Source of the DNA: Candidatus Omnitrophota bacterium | GTDB taxonomy: Bacteria > Omnitrophota > Gorgyraeia > Aquiviventales > Aquiviventaceae | Assembly (NCBI GenBank): GCA_020057015.1 | Contig: JAGVGS010000159.1 | Coordinates: forward strand, 1-5,191 | Reading direction: 5' to 3' | Length of the DNA stretch: 5,191 bases | Part shown: positions 1-5,180 of the stretch, one piece after another | How positions within the stretch are numbered: position 1 is the stretch's first letter | How the letters are laid out: every line of letters begins with the position of its first letter | The notes under the pieces: model-generated | The model's input: only the letters and a program-made list of their open reading frames with translations | Told to the model about the DNA's origin: nothing | Databases searched by the model: none | Program-made: the position numbers and the translations under genes

Positions 1-372
1 GTCGATCAGTTGCTGGCCAAAGCCCCGGTCCCGGTGATCCCCACGTTCGTGGCCCCGCTGCAAGGGTTGAGGCCGTTGGAGCAGTATGTCGACAGCCTGA
101 TGGCGCAAGACCCCTTTCGCATCGGCGAGACCGCGGCAGCCAGCGCATCCGCCGCTTCCAGCGAGACGCCACCGGTCGATCCACGCACGCTCATTGCCGA
201 TATGAAGATGGTCGGCATCTCGTGGGGCGAGGTGCCGGTGGCCATGATCGAGCAGCGCGGCCAGACATTTGTCGTCAAGCCAGGCGAGTCGGTAGGCGGG
301 GCGGTGGTGAAAGAAGTGCTGGTGGATCGCGTGATCCTCACAATTGAAGGCCACGATGTGGAACTCTACTAA
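1..372 (+). CDS. PilP/GspC-like pilus or secretion assembly protein, C-terminal part (5' partial)
   Basis: The frame is open from base 1 to the TAA at 370-372, so the gene starts before the window and about 123 residues are visible. The first part is a Pro/Ala-rich linker (AAASASAASS near residues 42-51). It is followed by a compact beta-rich module beginning TLIADMKMVGISWGE and ending VILTIEGHDVELY. Short strands, a 'VKPGESVGGAVVKEV' turn and a closing 'V.L.I.G..V.L' strand are typical of the periplasmic domain of PilP and of the homology region of GspC. In those systems this domain docks the inner-membrane complex onto the secretin. The next gene is a secretin whose start lies inside this gene, matching the pilP-pilQ or gspC-gspD order. 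The domain call rests on overall pattern and gene order. The family is poorly conserved and the N-terminus is not visible, so PilP and GspC cannot be separated. Confidence 0.6.
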   Translation, partial: VDQLLAKAPVPVIPTFVAPLQGLRPLEQYVDSLMAQDPFRIGETAAASASAASSETPPVDPRTLIADMKMVGISWGEVPVAMIEQRGQTFVVKPGESVGGAVVKEVLVDRVILTIEGHDVELY

Positions 373-1981
373 GGTGTCAGGCACTTCAAGTGTCAGGCAC
401 TTTTGCTGTTGCGGGGTGGTCCTGCTGCTGGCACTCACTGCGCCAGCATCGATTGAGGCCACGGCCATCCCCGATACGGCAGTCCCCGCCAGCCCCGCGC
501 CGCACACGGGGCAGCAGGCCCTCGATGAGGTGATTTTTCCCGGCCTGGCCAATCGCATCTCGCTCGATCTGCGCGGCATGGACATCACGGAAGTGCTCAA
601 GTTTCTCTCCTCGAAAGGGCAGTTCAACATCGTCAATGGCGCCGACGTGGTGGGCCGCGCCACCCTGACGCTCACTGACGTGACGGTGCGCGATGCGCTG
701 GATATCGTGTTGGTCAGCACCGGCCTGGCGGTGGAGCGGCGCGGCACTATTTTGTACGTCATGTCCGGCCAGCAGTACGAGCAGATTTACGGCCACCGCT
801 ACGGCGATCCGCGCCAGAGCCTGCTCCTGCAGCTGAAATACGCCGATCCGGCCCAGGTGAGCAGCCTGCTGGGCAACATTAAATCCGCGGTCGGGCGCAT
901 TGTGGTCGATGAGCCCACCGCCACCATCGCGGTGCTGGACAGCCCCACGGTGCTGGCGCAGATGCAGACCCTTATCGACACCATCGACATCCCCACCGTG
1001 CAGCGGCAGATGCCCACCATCACCAAGGTGCTTTCGCTGAAGTTTGCCAAGGCCGAGGACGTCCAGCCGCAGATCGAGCCGGCGCTGACCCCCAATGTCG
1101 GCAAGTTGCGGCTAGATAAGCGCTCCAACGCGCTCGTGGTCACCGATGTGCCGGCCAACCTGCCGCAGATCGAGCAGCTGGTGCAAGCTTTCGACGCGCG
1201 CAACCGCCAGGTGTACATCGAAGCCAGCATTCTCTCCGTGACGCTGAGCGATGAGTTTGACGCGGGCATCAACTGGCAGTGGGTGTCGGAGAGTAAAAAC
1301 TTTCCCACGCTCAACATCACCAACGCGCTGCCGATTGCCTCCTCAGCCTCAAACGCGCTCCAGATGGTCGTGGGCACCATCGGTCAGAACGACGTGACGG
1401 CGACCCTGAAATTCCTGAAAACCTTCGGCGACACCAAGGTGCTCTCAAGCCCGCACATCTCGGTGATGAACGGGGAAGACGCAAAGATCCTCGTGGGCCG
1501 CCGCGAGGCCTACGTCACCTCCACCGTGACCCAGGCGCAATCGACTTCGGCCACGGCGGAATCGATCCAATTCATCGACGTAGGGGTGAAGCTCTACGTG
1601 ACCCCGACGATCACCGACAGCGAGTACGTGAACCTCAAGATCCGCCCGGAAGTCAGCAGTGTCGCCGAGACGCTGGAGACCTCCTCGGGCAATGAGATCC
1701 CGATCGTCGAGACCACCGAGGCCGAGACGCGGGTGATGGTGAAGAACAACTCCACCATCATCATCGGCGGCCTCATGAAAGACGAGATCACCTTCAGCAA
1801 GCAGGCGGTGCCGATCTTGGGCAGCATCCCGGGCTTAGGGCTGCTCTTCAGCAACCGGTCCGATCGTATCAACAAGACGGAGTTGGTGATTCTCCTCACC
1901 CCCCATATCACAACCGGCGACCCGGGCGATGCGTCCACCGCGACCGCGCGAGTGGATTGGCCGGCGTCCAAGATCCCGTAG
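356..1981 (+). CDS. Secretin, PilQ/GspD family outer-membrane channel
   Basis: This encodes the multimeric gated channel through which a type IV pilus or type II secretion substrate crosses the outer membrane. I chose ATG 356 because GAAGG at 346-350 lies five bases upstream. TTG 344 and GTG 374 are in-frame alternatives. The 541-residue product starts with a signal peptide (Arg-His, then FCCCGVVLLLALTAPAS). An N0/STN-like domain follows at about 67-140 (LRGMDITEVLKFLSSKG), then two N1/NolW-like ring domains at about 158-220 and 220-282. The C-terminal secretin barrel spans about 282-516. Its signature VPILGSIPGLGLLFS starts at residue 485, followed by TELVILLTPHI. No AMIN domains are present, so it is shorter than proteobacterial PilQ. 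The start overlaps the upstream PilP-like gene by 17 bases, suggesting translational coupling. Family membership is secure. PilQ rather than GspD is only suggested by the upstream gene. Confidence 0.95.
   Translation: MWNSTKVSGTSSVRHFCCCGVVLLLALTAPASIEATAIPDTAVPASPAPHTGQQALDEVIFPGLANRISLDLRGMDITEVLKFLSSKGQFNIVNGADVVGRATLTLTDVTVRDALDIVLVSTGLAVERRGTILYVMSGQQYEQIYGHRYGDPRQSLLLQLKYADPAQVSSLLGNIKSAVGRIVVDEPTATIAVLDSPTVLAQMQTLIDTIDIPTVQRQMPTITKVLSLKFAKAEDVQPQIEPALTPNVGKLRLDKRSNALVVTDVPANLPQIEQLVQAFDARNRQVYIEASILSVTLSDEFDAGINWQWVSESKNFPTLNITNALPIASSASNALQMVVGTIGQNDVTATLKFLKTFGDTKVLSSPHISVMNGEDAKILVGRREAYVTSTVTQAQSTSATAESIQFIDVGVKLYVTPTITDSEYVNLKIRPEVSSVAETLETSSGNEIPIVETTEAETRVMVKNNSTIIIGGLMKDEITFSKQAVPILGSIPGLGLLFSNRSDRINKTELVILLTPHITTGDPGDASTATARVDWPASKIP
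371..402 (+). repeat. Tandem GTGTCAGGCACTT repeat with hairpin symmetry
   Basis: Two perfect copies of GTGTCAGGCACTT lie at 374-386 and 390-402, with a 16-base period. The second copy, with its flank, is a short hairpin (AAGTG, loop TCAGG, CACTT at 388-402). The first is similar (GTG-TCAGG-CAC). The element begins within the stop codon of the PilP-like gene and lies inside the secretin reading frame, where it encodes the polar region before the signal peptide core. From memory, GTGTCAGGCAC-type motifs occur as dispersed REP-like repeats in several bacterial lineages. I could not verify that here, and only this one cluster is present in the window. Confidence 0.6.
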
Positions 1982-1986
1982 CCCCC

Positions 1987-3009
1987 ATGCGTCCGCGTCC
2001 TCTCATGCAAGCGTTTGTCGGCTTGTTGACGATGAGTGCTGTGGCCGCAGGCGGTTGGCTGCTCTGGACGCAGCACGAGCAGCAGCAGCGCACGCTGCAG
2101 CACTTGCAGCACACTCAAGCCGCCCTCCAGGAGAAAGAAGAAGTCCTCACCACGCTGCAAGAGGAGCAACAGCGCCTCTCGGAGGCTTACGACACGCTGA
2201 AGACCCGCTGGACGCAGAGCGACCAGCAGGTGAAGACGCTCAGCGACACCGCCATCCTGCGCGCCAAGGAAGCCGAGGAGCTCACTCGGGCGCGCAGCAG
2301 TGTGGAGCAGCAGCTGCAGGAACACAAGGCTTCCCAGGCGCAACTCCAGCAGCAGCTGGAGACGTTGCGCCGCGATGTCACCGCTAAGGCTGCCGAGTCC
2401 GCCGTGCTGAACCAGCGCGTCAAAGAGCTGGATCGTCGCGCGCTCAGCGAAGCCGAGCTGCAGGATTTGGCCGGGATGCTCGAAGAGGGACAGAAGCGCC
2501 AAGCGTTTCTCCAAGAGCGCATCCTGGAATTATCCAACGCGTACGAAGTGCTGGTGCGCCAGCAGCAGGCCCTGCCTGGGCCGGCCGCGACCAAACACAA
2601 GAAGCGGCAGGCCAAAGCTGCTGTGCCGGCACCTGCGCTGGTTGCCCAGCCCGCCGCCCCGAGCGCCCCAGCGACGCATCAGCGCAAAGCTGCTGACTTA
2701 CAGCGCCAGTTAGGGGATATCTATGTGGCGGCGTATCAGTTTGATAAGGCCGCCGAGGCCTTCGAGCAGTCGCTGACCCTGTACGATGACCCCAACGTGC
2801 ACGCACAGCTCGCCTTTCTGTATAACCGCTTTCTGCACAACCAAGATCTGGCCAACCGCCATGTGGCCCTGGCCATCGGGGTCGACTCCTCCACCCGGGC
2901 GCTCAACCCCATGGCGCAGCAGCACGGGCTGCCCCGGCGGGACGAGCGGCTGGTGTGGGAGTGGCTCATTCAGGACGACTCGCCCAGCGCCCGCGCGACC
3001 AGGAAGTAA
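1987..3009 (+). CDS. Membrane-anchored coiled-coil protein with TPR-like C-terminus, unassigned
   Basis: I do not recognise this gene as a named family. ATG 1987 starts five bases after the secretin stop and gives 340 residues. TTG 1957 and ATG 2005 are in-frame alternatives, and none has a clear Shine-Dalgarno sequence, so translation may be coupled to the secretin. The N-terminus is short and basic (MRPRP), followed by one hydrophobic segment at about 8-27 (AFVGLLTMSAVAAGGWLLW). A long Gln/Glu/Leu-rich coiled coil runs from about 30 to 195. A Lys, Pro and Ala-rich linker covers about 195-233. The C-terminus contains a TPR-like helix pair (LGDIYVAAYQFDKAAEAFEQ) and a second helical stretch (HAQLAFLYNRFL). 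The architecture suggests an inner-membrane protein projecting its coiled coil and TPR into the periplasm. A scaffolding role beside the secretin is inferred from operon position only. Gene reality is well supported by length, composition and tight spacing. Confidence 0.85.
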   Translation: MRPRPLMQAFVGLLTMSAVAAGGWLLWTQHEQQQRTLQHLQHTQAALQEKEEVLTTLQEEQQRLSEAYDTLKTRWTQSDQQVKTLSDTAILRAKEAEELTRARSSVEQQLQEHKASQAQLQQQLETLRRDVTAKAAESAVLNQRVKELDRRALSEAELQDLAGMLEEGQKRQAFLQERILELSNAYEVLVRQQQALPGPAATKHKKRQAKAAVPAPALVAQPAAPSAPATHQRKAADLQRQLGDIYVAAYQFDKAAEAFEQSLTLYDDPNVHAQLAFLYNRFLHNQDLANRHVALAIGVDSSTRALNPMAQQHGLPRRDERLVWEWLIQDDSPSARATRK

Positions 3010-3044
3010 GTGCGCCAAGAAGCCTAACGTCAGTCTTTTATTTG

Positions 3045-3058
3045 GCCTAAATATAGGC
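3045..3058. promoter_or_regulatory. Palindrome upstream of the antitoxin gene, candidate autoregulatory operator
   Basis: GCCTA (3045-3049) and TAGGC (3054-3058) form an inverted repeat around AATA, in the AT-richer spacer before the antitoxin. The outer arm extends as TAGGCT at 3054-3059, and another AGCCTA occurs at 3021-3026. TATACG at 3059-3064 could be a -10 element, but no convincing -35 was found. Phd/YefM antitoxins normally repress their own operon by binding palindromes in this position, which makes this a reasonable operator candidate. No binding evidence exists. Confidence 0.4.
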
Positions 3059-3088
3059 TATACGTAAGTCCTTAGATTGGAGGCCATC

Positions 3089-3349
3089 ATGAAGTTTGTC
3101 TCTGTAAGTGAATTGAAGAACGACACGTCCGCAATCGTGCGTCGCGTTAGCGGCGGGCAACCCGTGGTTGTCATGCGTCACGGCAAGCCCTGCGCCGCGG
3201 TGATTCGCATCTCCGAAGACACGTTAGACCAACTGCTATTCGAGGGCAGCCCCATCGTCAAACAGGCGGTGCAAGAAGCGCTCGATGACCTCAAGCACGG
3301 CCGCTCGACGACGGTCACCGAGTACCTCCGTGGCAAGCGCAGCACCTGA
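3089..3349 (+). CDS. Phd/YefM-family antitoxin of a type II toxin-antitoxin pair
   Basis: This 86-residue protein would neutralise the toxin encoded next and repress the shared promoter. ATG 3089 is chosen because GGAGG at 3079-3083 sits five bases upstream. The sequence follows the Phd/YefM fold closely: MKFVSVSELKND at the start, a helix with SAIVRRV, then a turn and strands reading 'GQPVVVMRHGKPCAAVIRI' (residues about 23-41). This N-terminal half dimerises and binds DNA. The C-terminal half (about 46-86, with DTLDQLLFEGSPIVKQA and a charged tail) would wrap the toxin. Length is normal for the family. The last 20 bases overlap the toxin gene when the toxin start is taken at GTG 3330. Confidence 0.9.
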   Translation: MKFVSVSELKNDTSAIVRRVSGGQPVVVMRHGKPCAAVIRISEDTLDQLLFEGSPIVKQAVQEALDDLKHGRSTTVTEYLRGKRST

Positions 3350-3605
3350 GCCTCTACGGCTTGTACGACGCGCGCAACGAGATCTTGATCGTGTCCCTGC
3401 CCAGGAGCGCAAGCGCCTGATCGATGATCTTACTCGGCTGGCCGACAAGACGTTTCCTGGCGAAGTGAAGCTCATTAGAGCGCTACCCGGGCGTCCGTTG
3501 CAAGCCGATGCTGGGCGCTTCCGTATCTTACATATATGGCAAGGACCCACAGTATTTATTCTCGCCATCTTCGCCCGCCACCAGCAAGGCATGGTAATTA
3601 GTTAG
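3330..3605 (+). CDS. RelE/ParE-superfamily toxin
   Basis: The predicted 91-residue product has the RelE/ParE layout: a short first strand (LRLVRRAQRDLDRVP), two helices (ERKRLIDDLTRLADK), a loop with PGEVKLIRALPGRP, then strands RFRILHIW and VFILAIFARHQQ. These resemble the 'A.RDL..L', 'V..L.G' and 'YR..Y' blocks of the family. RelE members cleave mRNA in the ribosomal A site, whereas ParE members poison gyrase. The sequence alone does not tell which applies. The start is uncertain. GTG 3330 gives the usual family length and overlaps the antitoxin by 20 bases. ATG 3285 would add 15 low-complexity residues. Neither has a strong ribosome-binding site, so coupling to antitoxin translation is likely. 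Position right after a Phd/YefM gene strongly supports the assignment. Confidence 0.85.
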   Translation: MASAAPEPLRLVRRAQRDLDRVPAQERKRLIDDLTRLADKTFPGEVKLIRALPGRPLQADAGRFRILHIWQGPTVFILAIFARHQQGMVIS

Positions 3606-3613
3606 TATTAAAT

Positions 3614-3639
3614 TAGTAGTTAGTGGAGCGTATCTACTA
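3614..3639. promoter_or_regulatory. Inverted repeat in the AT-rich leader of the Fic gene
   Basis: TAGTAG (3614-3619) and CTACTA (3634-3639) are perfect inverted arms separated by 14 bases. They lie in an AT-rich spacer between the toxin stop and the Fic start. Four TTAGT units occur at 3598-3602, 3602-3606, 3613-3617 and 3620-3624. A -10-like TATAAC lies at 3640-3645, only ten bases before ATG 3655, without an obvious -35. The site could be an operator for a regulator such as the Fic protein's own winged-helix domain, or it could be chance in AT-rich DNA. Confidence 0.35.
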
Positions 3640-3654
3640 TATAACATACTGTAA

Positions 3655-4884
3655 ATGAACGAGTTGCTAAGTAACTACCTCGTGAACTACTACAACAAGA
3701 AGGACGTTGGGTACCGACTTTCTCCTAAGATCAAGCTAGATGAGTTCTGGCCTGAGCTGGTGAGGTTCCGCCAGGCCAAGGCGGAATTCTTACCCTTCAA
3801 AGACCAAGCGGAGAAGCCCTTCTGGTTTGTCCTCACGCCAAAGCTCCAGGAATACCTGCACCAGGTGGACTCGCGCGGGAAGGACTCCCTCTACAGCGTG
3901 GTGAAGGAGGAGATCCAGGCCGAGCTCACCGAGCAAGCGCTGGTTGAGGAGGCGATGTTCTCCAGCGTCATCGAGGGGGCCTTCTCCACCATCGCGCGCG
4001 CCCGGGAGTTGATCGTCGAGGGCAAGCCGCCGCGGGATACCAGCGACCAGATGGTGGCGAACAGCGGTCGTGTCATGCGCTATGTGCTGGCGCAGCGGGA
4101 AGCCGCTTGTTCGATCGAGCTGATGCATGCGATCCAGCGCCAGGTGACCGAGAAGACGCTCGAGGACGAGGCAACGGCGGGTCGGTTTCGTGAGGGGCCG
4201 GTGTTTGTCGTGAATCAGCGCCGAGAAACCATCTATGAGGCGCCACCGGCCGGCGCCGTGCAGCCGTCCATGGCAGCACTCGTCCACTGGATCAATGCCG
4301 GGGAGCAGCAGCCGTTCATCCACCCCATCTTACGGGCGGCCATCATCCACACGTATCTGGTCTATGTGCACCCGTACGTGGATGGGAACGGTCGGACGGC
4401 CCGGGCGCTGCTCTACTGGTATCTGCTCAAGCACCGCTACGAGTTCTTCCGCTACTTTTCCATCTCCTCGATCATCCAGGAGACGCGAGAGCGATACTAC
4501 CAGGCGTTGAAGGATATGGAGGATCACGAGGCCGATGCGACCTACGTGCTCCTATACCTGGCCGAATCTGTCGTGCGAGCCATTGACGTAATTCTCCAGC
4601 GCATCACGGAGCGCTATCGGAGGGACATCCTCGTGGCCCACCTTCGCGAGCGGCATATCATCCTGAACCAGCGGCAGGCTCGCTTCCTCAAATCCCTCAC
4701 GGTGTCCAGGGAGCAGCGGGGGACGATGGCCAAATATCAGCGCGATTTCAAGGTCGTCTACGAAACCGCACGGCGGGACCTGGCCCAGTTGGAGAGGCTC
4801 GGGATTCTCGCTAGGGGCAAGCAGGGCAGGCAGTTCATGTACACTCTCAACCCGGCCTTTCTCACAACGGGGAAGCTCAATTGA
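3655..4884 (+). CDS. Fic-family protein (probable AMP transferase) with C-terminal winged-helix domain
   Basis: Fic enzymes usually transfer AMP from ATP to a hydroxyl side chain of a target protein. The 409-residue product carries a complete active-site motif HPYVDGNGRTAR at 239-250, with His239 as the expected catalytic base, Asp243 for metal binding and Arg247/Arg250 for phosphate contacts. An upstream AGRFR block (175-179) and a flap-like IYEAPP (193-198) are also present. SSVIEG at 103-108 matches the inhibitory (S/T)xxxE(G/N) motif, with Glu107 as the likely blocking residue. This places it among Fic proteins autoinhibited by an N-terminal helix. The C-terminal region (about 340-405, with YETARRDLAQLERLGIL) resembles a winged helix, common in this group. 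ATG 3655 has no clear Shine-Dalgarno sequence. The gene lies 49 bases after the toxin stop and may be separately transcribed. The physiological target is unknown. Confidence 0.93.
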   Translation: MNELLSNYLVNYYNKKDVGYRLSPKIKLDEFWPELVRFRQAKAEFLPFKDQAEKPFWFVLTPKLQEYLHQVDSRGKDSLYSVVKEEIQAELTEQALVEEAMFSSVIEGAFSTIARARELIVEGKPPRDTSDQMVANSGRVMRYVLAQREAACSIELMHAIQRQVTEKTLEDEATAGRFREGPVFVVNQRRETIYEAPPAGAVQPSMAALVHWINAGEQQPFIHPILRAAIIHTYLVYVHPYVDGNGRTARALLYWYLLKHRYEFFRYFSISSIIQETRERYYQALKDMEDHEADATYVLLYLAESVVRAIDVILQRITERYRRDILVAHLRERHIILNQRQARFLKSLTVSREQRGTMAKYQRDFKVVYETARRDLAQLERLGILARGKQGRQFMYTLNPAFLTTGKLN

Positions 4885-4893
4885 GCAGCCGGT

Positions 4894-4927
4894 AAAAAGA
4901 GGCCGCGCTTGCGCCTGACGCAGCCTC
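4894..4927 (-). terminator. Intrinsic terminator reading leftward
   Basis: On the minus strand, GAGGC-T-GCG (4927-4919) pairs with CGC-G-GCCTC (4907-4899), with a single mismatch and an 11-base loop. TTTTT follows directly (complement of AAAAA at 4894-4898). This is the standard stem plus T-tract layout for the minus strand. On the plus strand the same hairpin lies 14 bases after the Fic stop but has no T-tract on its 3' side, so rightward termination would be weak or would need another factor. Confidence 0.6.
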
Positions 4928-4938
4928 GCAGGTATACT
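4909..4938 (+). promoter_or_regulatory. Possible sigma-70-type promoter
   Basis: TTGCGC (4909-4914) is separated by 18 bases from TATACT (4933-4938). The -10 is close to consensus, while the -35 matches only in its first three bases. Transcription would begin near 4945, just before the short ORF at 4954, and could run on into the riboswitch at about 5108. The -35 falls in the loop region of the terminator hairpin at 4894-4927. This is pattern matching only. Confidence 0.4.
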
Positions 4939-4953
4939 TAGCACAGGTGTCTC

Positions 4954-5064
4954 ATGACCAAACTGCTCAAAGCGCTCGCCAAGCTATTGGGGATCCCGGT
5001 GCCTGTTCCGGTGCCGGTGCGCGTTCCTCCCCCGGCCTTGACGCGGCGCGCGCGTATCAGGTAG
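4954..5064 (+). CDS. Possible small protein with amphipathic start and Pro-Val repeat
   Basis: ATG 4954 opens a 36-codon frame ending at TAG 5062-5064. AGGTG at about 4945-4949 lies four bases upstream and could serve as a ribosome-binding site, and a -10-like TATACT is at 4933-4938. The peptide starts MTKLLKALAKLLG, a cationic amphipathic helix pattern, followed by IPVPVPVPVRVPPP and a basic tail (LTRRARIR). The repeat comes from CCGGTG-like hexamers. I recognise no family. It could be a small membrane-active or leader peptide, or a chance ORF. An overlapping minus-strand frame (4938-5141) lacks an ATG start and runs into the riboswitch core, so the plus frame is preferred. Confidence 0.35.
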   Translation: MTKLLKALAKLLGIPVPVPVPVRVPPPALTRRARIR

Positions 5065-5107
5065 AGTTGAGGGTAGACAATTTCAAACAACGGGGGCAAC
5101 ACTCCCG

Positions 5108-5180
5108 ATAAAGGCACACCCGGAGTAATCCGGGGTCGCAAAGCTACGGGTCCTACGTGGACGGCTGGGCTACCGAAGGC
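5108..5180 (+). promoter_or_regulatory. Cyclic di-GMP-I (GEMM-I) riboswitch aptamer
   Basis: The core matches the GEMM-I consensus from end to end. AAAGGCACACC (5110-5120) leads into a stem, CCCGGA (5119-5124) with TCCGGG (5129-5134), capped by the GNRA tetraloop GTAA. The invariant CGCAAAG follows at 5137-5143, then CTACGGGTCC. A second hairpin is GTCC (5150-5153) with GGAC (5159-5162). The 3' block is GGCTGGGCTACCGAA (5163-5177). Tetraloop, receptor-side sequence and the ligand-pocket segments are all present. By eye, the base aligning with Vc2 G20 is G (5113), which favours c-di-GMP over cyclic AMP-GMP. The closing P1 helix could not be assigned with confidence. GGCA-GGC-TGCC at 5178-5188 may be the start of the expression platform. 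The regulated gene lies beyond the right edge. Boundaries are approximate. Confidence 0.9.

Noticed and set aside
799..1380. 193-codon minus-strand frame
   Set aside because: It is fully antisense to conserved secretin domains, and its Ser/Thr/Met-rich translation has no recognisable motif.
1929..2387. 152-codon plus-strand frame overlapping the secretin and coiled-coil genes
   Set aside because: It is an Arg/Ala/His-rich shadow of the coiled-coil frame, typical of GC-rich DNA.
1594..2514. 306-codon minus-strand frame
   Set aside because: It lies antisense to the secretin C-terminus and the coiled-coil gene. Its Leu-rich, low-complexity translation is what antisense reading of Gln/Glu/Lys-rich coiled-coil codons gives, and it has no domain pattern.
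3790..4323. 177-codon minus-strand frame inside the Fic gene
   Set aside because: It is antisense to the Fic domain, which has clear motifs, and its own translation has no family pattern.
4899..4927. Plus-strand terminator for the Fic gene
   Set aside because: The hairpin is in the right place, but no T-tract follows it on the plus strand. The T-tract is on the minus-strand side only.
5008..5040. CRISPR-like or minisatellite repeat from CCGGTG units
   Set aside because: There are only a few imperfect hexamers encoding Pro-Val, with no spacers and no longer repeat unit.
4938..5141. 67-codon minus-strand frame ending next to the minus-strand terminator
   Set aside because: It has no ATG start, begins inside the conserved riboswitch core and contains a GTGTGT repeat that is only the reverse of the Pro-Val repeat. 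The nearby terminator keeps it worth a transcript check but does not support a gene call.
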